The translations under genes were made by a program, and so were the position numbers. A stretch of DNA of 64,000 nt from positions 22,635,500-22,699,499 of the forward strand of contig NC_046646.1 of NCBI RefSeq assembly GCF_900324485.2. Reading direction: 5' to 3'. This document shows, in pieces, positions 1 through 13,100 of the stretch (position 1 is the first letter of the stretch; every line of letters starts with the position of its first letter). The notes under the pieces were generated by a model. That model was not told the DNA's origin and searched no databases. It saw only the letters and a list, made by a program, of their open reading frames with translations. This stretch comes from Mastacembelus armatus. Its lineage: Eukaryota; Chordata; Actinopteri; Synbranchiformes; Mastacembelidae.

Positions 1-897
1 GGGAGGACAGGCAGAAATCCTGCCAAAACCAACAGGACTTCAGGGAAACCTGCTTCTCCTGCTGGATCCAAAGCCTTTCCTCATTCCAACACTCTCTGGT
101 TGTTATTGCATATTTTTATTTTCACTGTAGACTCAGTGGGGCCTGATCAGGGTCACTCTCCAAAACACCAGCAAAACTACGTAGGACACACGAGCTTACA
201 GTTCAGACGGTTCTGTGCCTCAGTGGAGGTTTCTCCTGTCCACAACCTAAACAATAACATGTTGTGTTCAACTGCCTAACCACACCCACCAGAACTATTT
301 TGGGAGGAGAGTTTGTGTTTCTCAGTGATTGCAAAGGGGAAACGTACCATCAGTATATTACAGTTTCTAGTCTTTAGTCTTTATATCATTACATCCAGCT
401 TCTTGTTGGCTCTACTGCTGAGGGTTGGAGTTCTCTCCATAATGTTCACTTAGAGAGACACGGGCAGCAGCATGTGACTCATAAACCCACATTTCAGTCC
501 ACTTATTAAGTCACAACTTCAATTTCTTCTCTACAGACCAACTGGGGGGGGGGGTCCTCTGACAAACTCACTATTAGATTCAGAATTGACTCTCTAGTCA
601 CAACAATCGTGGTTTTGCTTTCAAAGCAGTGCTCTGTGGTTCCTGGCCCACTGAGCTGCAACTGACACCTAACAGCTAGACTAAGTGTAACTCTTAGCGA
701 CTAACACAACTGGTTAAATGTTTCGGGAAGCTGCTGTGTGTGTTGTAAAGTGTAGGGGGAAGTAAAAAACAAACAGAACAAAACAGTTGCGTTGTTCCAT
801 CTGCAGCAGTGGAGAACAGTTTCTGTGCTGCAGCCTTAGACCTGACAGAGCCCAGTTCCTTTGTTTGTCTCACCAGAGCTGTAAGTGAAGTTCTGTA

Positions 898-949
<52 letters not shown>

Positions 950-1528
950 CTCTGCTAACATTAGTCGGTTGGTGACAGGATTATTATTATTGAAAATAAT
1001 CCACCACATTCATCTTTTAAAGATCAAGTCTTTAAGATGCACTTAAATGATTTCTTTTCTGAAGATGAACTAACGATGCAGCTCCAGTATGTTCGCACTG
1101 TAGCTATTAATGTGCCGCTCCGTGATTTTTAGCATTTGTAAATCAATTCAGAGCTAAACAAGGTATGAATCGTGATGCATATTGATTCAGTGTTTGCAAC
1201 AACAGACTGGACAGATGCTCCGTCTGACGTGTTTTGTCTGGAGCACTCAGCATTTTAGAAATGTTCTAGGAAAAATATCTAAATCCATATTGTCACATTG
1301 TCATTATGGGTTACTGAGTGTATGGTAATGAGCAAAAACTGTATTGATTTAAAAATCAATTTAAACACAGAAGAACTGTTTGAATATCAACAGCACAAGG
1401 GCAGAAAGATTTTTGTGCCGGTAAGTAACTGAGCTGAACCGTGTGGAGATGAATTCCTCAGTATTTTTCATTTCAGGAAGCAAAAACGAGGCAGACGACT
1501 ACATAAAGTTCTATGGTGGTAAACACAC
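1..1528. other. larp1 intron 7 (part), no exon seen
   Basis: No LARP1 exon is recognisable here on the minus strand. The stretch holds a (GT)24 microsatellite at 901-948. About 1286-1372 holds a decayed stretch with ATTATGGGTTACTGAGTG followed by ATTTAAAAATCAATTTAA, which resembles the terminal repeat of a different fish Tc1 family; that link is low confidence. Confidence 0.5.
901..948 (+). repeat. (GT)24 microsatellite
   Basis: A perfect dinucleotide run inside larp1 intron 7. Confidence 0.98.
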
Positions 1529-1681
1529 CTCTACTGCCGCCTCTTCCTCGTCCGCGGCCTCTTCCTCGTCCACGCCCACGACCTCTGAAGCCTCCGCGGA
1601 AAGGCGCCCCCTCACTCTTCACACTGGATACCTCGTCGTGGTCGTCGCGCCACTCCCTCTCGTACTTTTGACTGTGCCAGT
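1529..1681 (-). CDS. larp1: larp1 coding exon 7 (RGG-repeat exon)
   Basis: The acceptor is GTTTCTCTGCAG|AC and the donor AGAG|GTGTGT. It encodes [31 protein letters not shown] and then an uninterrupted run of about eight Arg-Gly pairs ending RGGSRG. This is the Arg-Gly tract that precedes the La motif in LARP1, and a likely RNA-contacting and arginine-methylated segment (inference from the family). Phase is 1 to 1. Confidence 0.93.
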
Positions 1682-4069
1682 CTGCAGAGAAACCAGCACT
1701 ATGAGAACACTGCACCAGAACTGAGCTCGTGCAGAATCATTCCAGTTTGCAAACAGAAGAAAGTTGATGTCAACCTCAGCAACAGATCAAATGTCTTCTG
1801 TGTCTCTAACTTACATTATTTCCTTGCTGAAAATCATTTAAAAAAAAAAAAAAAAAAAAAAGCTCATACATTTATATAAAGAAGCTGTCAAAGCAGAAGT
1901 GGCAGATGAGTGAGAACACACAAATCTATTCACAGCCTCCTGCTGACTCATGCACGCTGCCTCAATCAGATAATGTGCATTGACAGATCAGCTACGGATA
2001 CGCTCGTACGGAGACAATGCAGCTACTGACTATCTGCTGCCACTGGTTTTATATAAAAGCGGCAGGAAAATGTCATCACAAGGTCATTTTCAGGTGCTTT
2101 TCTCAAAGACCGGCAGCTGAACACACGCCGCCTCATTCTGGCGACGTCAGCTCTGCATGATGACACCACAGACTGACCTCTGAGGTCGTTCCTGGCGTTG
2201 GGAGGCAGGCGAGGGTTTTCGTTCTGCCTGCTGTTGTTCCGTGAGGCCGAGCGCTCTCTGGGACCCTCGGACTTCACCTCGATCATCAGGGGAACCCACT
2301 TCTGTTTGTTTCCTGTTTATAACAATGTATAGAGGCAGAAAGGAGTTGATTTATTTAATCTCTAATTCAGATTTAAAGTGATTGACTTTATAATGATCCT
2401 TTCAAACTACAGTTTGCAAGATTTTACTACAGAAAGAAAAAGGGTAGGTACGGAAAGTATTCAGACCCCTTTAAATGTTTCACTCTTTGTGTCATTGCAG
2501 CCATTTGCCAAAATCAAAAAAGTTCATGTTATTTCTCATTAATGTACACTCAGCACCCCATCTTGACAGAAAAAAACAGAAATGTAGAAATTTTTGCAAA
2601 TTTATTAAAAAAGAAAAACTGAAATATCACATGGTCATAAGTATTCAGACCCTTTGCAGTGACACTCATATTTAACTCACATGCTGTCCATTTCTTCTGA
2701 TCCTCCTTGAGATGGTTCTGCTCCTTCATTGGAGTCCAGCTGTGTTTAATTAAACTGATTGGACTTGATTAGGAAAGGCACACACCTGTCTATATAAGAC
2801 CTTACAGCTCACAGTGCATGTCAGAGCAAATGAGAATCAAGAGGTCGAAGGAACTGCCCAAGGAGCTCAGAGACAGAATTGTGGCAAGGCACAGATCTGG
2901 CCAAGGTTACAAAAGAATTTCTGCAGCACTCAAGGTTCCTAAGAGCACAGTGGCCTCCATAATCCTCAAATGGAAAAAGTCTGGGACGACCAGAACTCTT
3001 CCTAGACCTGGCCGTCCAGCCAAACTGAGCAATCGTGGGAGAAGAGCCTTGGTGAGAGAGGTAAAGAAGAACCCAAAGATCACTGTGGCTGAGCTCCAGA
3101 GATGCAGTAGGGAGATGGGAGAAAGTTCCACAAAGTCAACTATCACTGCAGCCCTCCACCAGTCAGGCTTTATGGCAGAGTGGCCCGACGAAAGCCTCTC
3201 CTCAGTGCAAGACACATGAAAGCCTGCATAGAGTTTGCCAAAAACCACATGAAGGACTCCCAGACCATGAGGAATAAGATTCTCTGGTCTGATGAGACCA
3301 AGATTGAACTTTTTGGCATTAATTCTAAGCGGCATGTGTGGAGAAAACCAGGCACTGCTCATCACCTGCCCAATACAATCCCTACAGTGAAACATGGTGG
3401 TGGGAGCATCATGTTGTGGGGGTGTTTTTCAGCTGCAGGGACAGGACGACTGGTTGCAACTGAAGGAAAGATGAATGTGGCCAAGTACAGAGATATCCTG
3501 GAAGAAAACCTCTTCCAGAGTGCTCAGGACCTCAGACTGGGCCGAAGGTTCACCTTTCAACAGGACAATGACCCTAAGCACACAGCTAAAATAACAAAGG
3601 AGTGGCTTCGGAACAACTCTGTGACCGTTCTTGACTGGCCCAGCCAGAGCCCTGACCTAAACCCAATTGAGCATCTCTGGAGAGACCTGAAAATGGCTGT
3701 CCACCAACGTTCACCATCCAACCTGACAGAACTGGAGAGGATCTGCAAGGAAGAATGGCAGAGGATCCCCAAATCCAGGTGTGAAAAACTTGTTGCATCA
3801 TTCCCAAGAAGACTCATGGCTGTACTAGCTCTAAAGGTGCTTCTACTCAATACTGAGCACAGGGTCTGAATACTTATGACCATGTGATATTTCAGTTTTT
3901 CTTTTTTAATAAATTTGCAAAAATTTCTACATTTCTGTTTTTTTCTGTCAAGATGGGGTGCTGAGTGTACATTAATGAGAAATAAAATGAACTTTTTTGA
4001 TTTTGGCAAATGGCTGCAATGACACAAAGAGTAAAAAATTTAAAGGGGTCTGAATACTTTCCGTACCCA

Positions 4070-4155
<86 letters not shown>

Positions 4156-7100
4156 TTTTAAAATTGGAATTGGCATCTCAGCCAGTAGAAAAACTTGGGT
4201 TTGTAAAGACTGTTTGCCAGAACGAATAAATTCTGGAAAAAATATAATCAAACCTTTCAAACCACTATAAAAGAAGGAAATGGGAGATATGGTCAGATTG
4301 TCCACTCTCCCCAGTTCACCTGCCAGGTGTCACCGTTTAAACTGGTGTTACAAGCATTTATTCACTGGACGTGGCAAACGTCAAACTTATGCAGCGTAAC
4401 AGTAACAAGTCTTTTACTGGTGGAGTCAGATGCAGTACGTCTGCTGCCCAGCAGGGGGGATCAGAGGCCTCCTGTCTCCTGGCCGTGTTGTGTGGGTGTG
4501 TGGGTCAGTGTGCGCCTGATATCAAAGGCAAAGGAAGAGGAAAGAAGGAAATGACAGCCTGTAAAGTGACGTGGCCTTGCGTCTATGTGCTGACGGAGTA
4601 GGTTAGAGAAAGGGAGAACGTGAAGTGGAAAACGAAAGCAAGAAGAGAGGAATGTGGACCTACAGGTAACACTGAGTTACTGAGTGAAGCCATGATGTTT
4701 GAAATGCTGTATCAAGACAAGCTTAGTAAACGATCTGAGCCAGATCTGACAGAAGTAAATCTGACAACAATCAAGCAGCTGCCGACTCTTCGTGAAATCG
4801 TTCATGCTTCTGACCTGCCCAGAATGTGACACGAGTGTTAAAGCGATTCTTATTTCATTTGTTGTCGCTTCGATGCTGAGATCAGAGTTGTGAAACTTCT
4901 CTCCACAGATATTTTGTCAGAGAAGAGACATGAAGAGCTCATCACTTCTACAGCACGTCTGCAGGTTTAGACTCAGACAACATGTACAGTTGATGTAAAA
5001 CAGGTGTTGGTGTAATTATCCCAAACGGCAGCAATGGAAAATAACTCAAGTACTGCATTAAGTACAACTCTGAGGTATAAATACTTTCTGTTTTGTGCTA
5101 CTTCACTACATGTCAGAGTCAAACCTTGGACTTTTTCCTGCTCTACATTTATCTGATAACTTTAGTTCCTTTTCAGGATCAGATGGATCCAACAAAATAC
5201 AGTCTGATCATCAGACTTTATTGATCCCAGCAAGTATATAAAGTACTTCAAATTATAACATCAGCTCCACCTTTACCAGCTCCAACATTAAAGTGATCAA
5301 CACAATAATCATCAATAATTAGAATCCAATAATATCAGATACATTAATGTGAAATGGGCCATTCTGCACAACGAGTACTTTTACTTTGGATACTTCAAGT
5401 ACATTTGGATGATGGTACTTTTGGACTTTTACTGCAGTAACATTTGGATGCAGGACTTTTATTGAGTACTTTGTCCTCCACTGCTAAATACCCTTAAAGT
5501 TTATATAACAACATATAGAAATCCACCCTCTGGGTTTAACATAAGACCTATGAACCTACTTGGATGCTAACATTAGCATGTGCTAATGTTTAGCTTGATA
5601 TTTAGCATGCTAACATGGCTAGTGTGGTAGCAGTCACCTTTTTTCTTTGGCCCGTTCTTCTGGGAGTCGTCACCATTCTTCTCCTCTCCCGAGTCGTCCG
5701 ACTTGGCCTTCAGGTTCTCCTTGCTCTCCTCATTGCTCTCCCTCTTCTCCTTCGACTCCTTCTTGGCTGTCGTCTTCTTGGGAGCCTGGACACGAAACAG
5801 GTTCAGGCAGAAACACGTTTAGGAACGAGAGAGATCAAGTGCATCAGGTCTGACCCAAAACTTTTCCTAAACATGAGAATTATAGGGAAAAACTTCTGGC
5901 TGGAATTAGTGGCACAAATACAAACCAAATATTTTTTGATTTAGCAACATGTAATCTGTTATTGAAACATGCTGCAGGTATATTTTTGGGGTTAAACATG
6001 CACAGGATTCCTGTCAGACAGTTGACTGTTCACTAACCCCCCCCCCCCCTTGAATCAGCAGACAACTTAAACGCCATGCTAATGATGTCAAGCCTCAGAT
6101 TCGTCAGCATGCCAAAAAGGGGGCACGGGGCTCTGGCATCCAAAGAGCACGAAGGGTGGTGTCTCCACTTTCAGCCTCACAATGCCCCAAACTTTGCTGA
6201 CCTTCTGCAGCTGGCATGTAGCTTTTAGCACAACATCATTTATATGTAGACAGTAAATGATATTTAAGATCCTTCACAGGGTTGATGTTTTAAAGCTCAT
6301 CATTCAGGACTAGGACTAAATAATCAGGCAAATTCAGATATGACATGTTTTTAAAAACCACTAAGAATTTAAGTGGTAACTACTAGGACAATATTGTTGA
6401 TGTAAACTGATGTGCAAGTGGTCAACTACTGGGTTTTTTTAGGAAAATTATAATTCCTACTAATATTCCAGATATTTTTTCTATATCAAACAGTTTATCC
6501 CTTTAGACTGACACTGAACTGACTTTGCATGTGGTTCAGAAGTTTTGCTCAGTCTCATTAAGCCCGACCGCAGCGGAGTAGCACGAGTACTACCCCCGTC
6601 CCCCAGCTGAGCCAAAGAGCAGTAACGGACACAGGGCAGTGCATCAATTGCCTTTGCTGGTTATCTTTGCTCACAGAGCTGATATCAGAGTTTATTCAAA
6701 GCATACAGAGTTCAGCCGCTCCTCTGTGCTCCAGCAGCTCAGCTATCAGCCACACACACATATCTGCACATATACGTGCGACACTCCTGATGGGTTTGCA
6801 TAGAAGTCATGCAAAGCACCTCACACAGAGAATAACTAGAGCTTCGACACCTAATTGCATGCCCCAAACCGTTCTGTACACACACACACACACGCTCACA
6901 CACTCCCCTGAACGTGCTCAGGTATCATTCTGCAAACTTACCTTATCACCCTGAACCCAAAGACCAACAGCAAACATGCTCTGCAGCTCTTAACACTGAG
7001 TCTCACCAAACAGCAGCAGTTACAAGTAAAGCTTGAAAAAGGCTGTATAAACATTTATTTGCATAAATGTTCATTATGGTTTTAGACAAAGCCACAACGC

Positions 7101-10100
7101 TCCTGATGTTTTAAAGTACACAAAGCCAAAAGAATAAAATGAAACAGAGCTTTAGTATTCTGTGGTCTAAATGTTTTTTTTACAGTGGTCAGTCATTTAC
7201 ATGTGTGTGCAAGTCTTCAAATATAAGACAGAATTTTAGCATCTTTACATCAGCAGCTTTAATCAAAAATAAGTATCTGCATGATCGTATTTTTCACGTC
7301 AGAGCTCTTCATACTTTCACCACAGAAGCATTAAGCTAATGTTTGAACCTCGATGATGCAGATCATTATTTTTAATTTGATGTCTGTGCTTCAGCGTGGT
7401 GGTGTCAGGACGACTGACCTCCTCAAAAACGTGTTTCCACCTTTAACAAATGTATTGATGGCTGCCTGAACCCATCAGCACCAGACCCTTTTTGTTTTTA
7501 TTCACCGACACCAGCAAAACCCCCAGAAGTGAGCAGATGAATCAGCAAGTGGAGCAAATGAAAAGAGCAACACCCACTAGAGCTCAAAGGTTTCCACAAA
7601 TATGTTAAAAATATACACAGAATTGTTGTTTCAGTTTGACCTCAAGAAGGATTGACAGTGAGAAGCAGTGCAAGCTGAAAGTCAGGGTGGGGCCGCACTT
7701 GTAGGTATCACCCTGCACCCCCCATACAAAACAAAAAAAAACAAAAAAAAAAAAGGACTCTCAACAATGAAAAATGTCAATTTCCCTATTTCACTAAAGA
7801 AGAAAATGTTATTAGTCCTGTGTCATACAAAGCTCAGGCACAGAACAGTGGTTATTATCACTCATGCTGCTTTTATTTTGAAAGTGAACTGTACTTCCAG
7901 TGTGATAATCCTGACCTTAACTGTGGAGCCAAGTTTGGCACCAGGTTTGTTTCAGAAAGTCTGATAAAACCTGCATCACTGGCTACCTTCAGTTTATATA
8001 TTATATATATTCTCAAAACTGTGGATCGACAACTTGTGACACTGACATTTTATTATTGCAGAGAGTCACTTTATAAACCTTCAGGGTTTACAATGTGCAG
8101 CTCCATCCTGACTTCATTCACCTTTGTGTTCTAAGTCATGGCAATAAATTTCATTGAAGATAATGAAGGTGACCGCATGCTTTTAAACTTTCATAGTACA
8201 TTAACATGACACACATTTGTCAATGTGGTTTTTTTTTTTTTTTTTTGCCTGGAGAGTGAGTGGAAAAATATGTGGTCGTCTTCATTATTTTGGTAAGAGA
8301 GTGACAGCAGGTACGCAGGCAGGTTTCATGGGCTGCAGGTGAAACTTACAGTGAATCTCCATGAGTCTCTGACCTGCCTGTCAGTCGGCGGGCAGGGCAC
8401 GGTCCGTGCCACTGCCTCGATCTGAACAGAGGGAGGGAAGAGCAGTTTAGAGGAGACAATGAGGTGGATACGCACACACACATTCATACTGGATGTAGAC
8501 AATACACAGCATGCTCTACTGCTAAACAGAAAATGGAGTGGGAGTCTTAAACCCGAACGTTTGGGGACTTTTGCAGGCACCAAAAGTGACCTGACTGAGT
8601 CGACAGCGAATCCTTCCAAACCCCTGCAGTTAGAGGAAACTGAATTATTGCCTCTTTAACAGCTCTTCTGTGTCGTGTTGCTCTGCTCAAACAGCGTGAA
8701 GGCATTACACTTCTCCTTGCCATCAAAAACAATGAAAATGCCAAGTGAATGCTGCTCAAGCTGTGGATAATAAGAAGCATCTGCTGCGTCTACAGTTTAC
8801 TGAGCTGCCTCTGGGTTTTATAAAGTGCTTCCAATATCATCTGAATGGCTGAACGGCTAATGCTGTGTCATTACATCGAAATGGGCGTACGCTGTGTTTT
8901 TAGTTTATAGCTTTGACACAGATGGGGGGGGGGGGGGGGGGGGGTGATTTGTTTTCTTAAGAAAGGACAGATAAGGTTACAGTGACAACCATTAGAGCAG
9001 ACTACTGTGTGCAAAGCTCAGGTGTGAGCGGAGGGGCGTGTTTTCTCAATGAATGAAGTCAGACGGTAGAACGTCTGGGAACGCGCAGACGGTCGGATGC
9101 CGATTCTTTCCTCCCACCCCATCAGAAAGCCACTGGTGATCACTTTCATACACTACGCTGAAACTATTTTAACTCTGGACACAAACAAACTGGGGTGATA
9201 ACGGACAAATGTTTCACAACACATAAGAGGCCATCACGCACCACACACTGTTGACTGAGCGCAGCCACGTGAGGATCATTATAAAAGTACAATCTGGCGA
9301 ACATGTGGCTTTGCTCTCTTCAAAACGCCTCCGTTAAATACCTGTCTGCTCGTTTCCAGGCGGAGAAATAACTCGATTGTAAAACTGCAGAAGAATAAGT
9401 TTAAATTTCAAACTTTATCTTAATCTCAATCAATTTTGCTCGTGCTGCTTCAAAAGACTCGTCACTCAATCGTGACACTGAAATGTACTTTTTGCTTAGT
9501 AAGGACGGGGGGGAAATAAAATGTTTTCTGAGAAATTTTGAAAAATATACTTGAACTGTGAAGTTTTAATATGCAAACAACTAAAGGAGAAAAACCACAA
9601 ATGCAAATTCACAATAGTTACACAATCGCTGAGTCAGATCAATGTACTATCAATGAAATTTTAAAGCATTTCATTGTGTGAAATCTCCAGTTTAATTTTA
9701 GACACTGGAATCAAAACCAAACCTTATCAAATTTCAGTGTCTATTTTGCAGCGTGCAGAATCTGTGGACTTCGGTGACAGCTTTAAATGTTACGTGATGG
9801 AGCGTGAACTCCAGCCCCCCCTAAGAATAGCAGCAGCACAGATCCAGAGGTGCTTTACTGAGGGGGATCCCTAAAAGGACATCCCTTCCCAGGGCTCAGT
9901 CACCATCTCTCCACCCCTCCCGCCCTCGTCTTCGGCGACTGCACCCGTCGGCTATTCCTGGCTCTGGTGATGTGACCCACATTTCCCTGCTCGGGGACAC
10001 GTAGTCTCCGTCATGTTCACCCAGACCTGGCTGCCTAAAATAGGGGCGGTATCCGGGGGTCACTCTCCCAGTGACACACTGTCCACAGGTCAGAAATAGA

Positions 10101-13100
10101 AAACGCCTCTGAGAGGGGGGGGGGATTGACTACTGCTGCTGTGGTAAGTGGACACAAATTAGATGCATCCCCCGCCGGACCAACAGCTGTAGGGTGAGCA
10201 GATAAGTACGGAGGGCGGGGGGGTCCATATGTTGGATGTATGGTTAAGGGGCAGGGACACACTGAGCTGACAGCAAAGACCTGGCAGCAAATGTTGCGTC
10301 ACTGAGCGTCTCTGGCATCCGGACCAAAAAGTGTCCCTTGAACACACCACACAGACTCCATGGACACCTAGCTGAGTCAGTGAGGACTGGAGCAGGGCTT
10401 GGAAGCAACTGGATTAAGCGTTCATGAGTAAAACCACTTCTGATTTCGCCTTTTCCCCTTTTAAAGGAACAGTTCAACACGTATTTGCTTTTTTTTTTGC
10501 CAATATATAGTTGACAAGATACATAAAAAAAAAAAAAAACACACTGAGGTGCTAGAAGAAAGTAATGAGGGGATTTTCCTAGAGCCAGGTTAGAGGTTTT
10601 CACTATTGATGCTAACCACTTTTCTGCTTCAGCAACATTTTTACTGCACAGACGTTTGTGTTATCAATCACCTGATCGAGTTATTTATGAAGAAGGTGAA
10701 TAAGCATATTTCACAACACGCAGATATGTCCTTTAAGGTTTCTCAATATCTGAATCGAGAATGAACAGCAAGTTCGAGAACTACAGGGAACCTGGTTTTC
10801 AAATAAAACCGATGCTAATGAGTATTTGATGCAATAAAATCGTGGCTCTCCACAGGACATTAATCACTCGTCTATCTACAAAATCAGTTTCTTATAATCC
10901 AACAAACTCAAACAGCTTCATCTGCCAGTGCAAAACTCAAATATATTCATGTTTAAACCAGAGCAATCCACAAACCTGCAAAGCTGGAACCAGCAAACAT
11001 TTGGCATTTCTGCATCATAAACTTGGTGACAATGATTTGATTTTTAATATGTTTAAGTTTTCTGTGTGTGTGTTTACCCAGAGAGTTTCATTTATTCAAC
11101 AACATCATTGGATAGTTTAGCCAGTGTCTGTCGACGTTACGTGACAGCTGTGGTGTTTGCCAATACACCTGAGTAAGCTCGAGGAGGCCAGATACATAAA
11201 ACATGAGTTTATCCGTATTCAAGATCCAGCATGTGTAGATTCTTTTTCCAAATGATTAATTTCTCTTTGTGTGGCTCCTAAAAAGATTTCAGGGCTGCGA
11301 CGGGAACATTTTGCCTCCATTTTGTCTCCAGTGTTGACGAGGTCTGGCCACAGCGGTGAGCCTGCACTAACCCTGACACTTAAAAAAAGCAACACAATCT
11401 TGAGGACACACAGTCTGGCCAGCAGGAGCAGACTGCTCTGTCGGGACGTGCCGTTTAGCTGCTGTGTAATTACGGCCACAACCACTAAAATACCTATTGT
11501 AGAAAACTACACACAACCAGGACAGCGCAGTGCAGAAACACGAGCTCTGATTGGCTGCTCAATGATAAGCTGTGACTAAAATGCTCTTTTTTTAAAATCA
11601 ACTCTGCTCTCAATCTTTTAAAAATGATAATAACCTGGAAAACAGTTTGCATCTAGAATTTAAACCTAATTCTATTTAAAAGCACTAAAGGTATACAACC
11701 AACGCTGTCACACAAACATCGACAAGTATCACGATATTTGATTTTATTGGATTTTGTCGTCGCCCCCCCGGCTCTAATTCAGCATCCAGTCTCCAGCCGA
11801 CACAGGAGGGACTGTGGTTCTCTCATGACTTTGGTCTCATGACTTTGACCCTGGTCCTCACTGCATCACACTTAGAATAATCTACAAGATAAAATACTAA
11901 TGACAGTAACAACACCGAAAACCCTAAAGGTTTCAACCTCACTGGTAATTAAAACAGTAAAACAGATTTACTCCTGGTAGTGTTTAAAGACAATACACTA
12001 AAAGACAGAACACAACTCTGATATTTAAGTAGAGGTGGAATAAAATGTTTATAGAGCTGCATTATCCAGATTCACTACAGCCTGTCGCACATGCACAGAG
12101 ATCACGATTCCACTGAAGCAATCCTGCAACAGTCCTAGTCCCTCACTGAGTTTTGGACATGAGACACCACCCTCTCCTCATCCGTGTGTCCTCTGCACCA
12201 TCCACGAACCACAGACAAGCAAACGCCACCTACCTGCATGTCCTTGGTTGCGATCTCCCCAGGGGTCGGCCAGCTGTTGGTGTCGCCAAAGTCCCCAACC
12301 TGAGCAAGGAACGAAAACAAAGCTCAGTGAATCCAGAGAAAAGTGGGAGAGACGCCGTCAAACCTGAGGATTTTTTTTTTTAGCACTTCAGTCGAGGTAA
12401 GAACACAGAAGAGACAGACAAAATGTGCAAATTAACAAAAGAGTTTAAAGAAAAAGAGGAAAGTCGGTTAGTGTTTAATTATCTGTTGTGCCATGTGCTA
12501 AAAAAACCCAAATATCTGATAAAACTATGAAATTTAAATATTAAAATATTCTGCACGACAGTTTGGGGGAAACCTTTAATTTCACATCAAACACAATTGA
12601 ATTCTGCATCTGTATTTATATGTGAGCGTGTCTGCACAGGCAGGGCCAAGGTGTGGTTAGCAGCCCTGGAGTACTGCAGCAGAGAGACTCCCATCAAAGC
12701 TGGGAAACTGTGAATGAAGCTCAGCAGGAAGTCGCATCTGCAATCCAGGAGGTGTGATGGGAGGTTACTACACAAAGCCTCAGGCCGTCCGACTGCACAG
12801 AGCTGCCTAAAGGAGGCGTTCTGTTTGAATTAGCCCGAGTTTACGGCCTATTATTACATCACATAAAGGTTACTAATCATAGGAGTGTGGTGTAATGACC
12901 TGCCTACGAACATCACTGGTTTTAACACGTCATTTCTCATTTGATTAATAAAGTTCATCTCATCTCTCTCATTTTACAGTCGCAGCTGGTAGTAAACTGT
13001 TATAAAAGGTGGAAGCTAATTATTTATATTATCTTCCCCTTTTTAGTCTGATTGATGGTTATTGATTAAAAGCTGAAGGTTTGGTATTTCTGCACAACTA

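Noticed and set aside
1286-1372. Possible fragment of a different Tc1 terminal repeat
   Set aside because: Only short similarity to remembered fish Tc1 ends. It is mentioned in the intron note but not called as an element.
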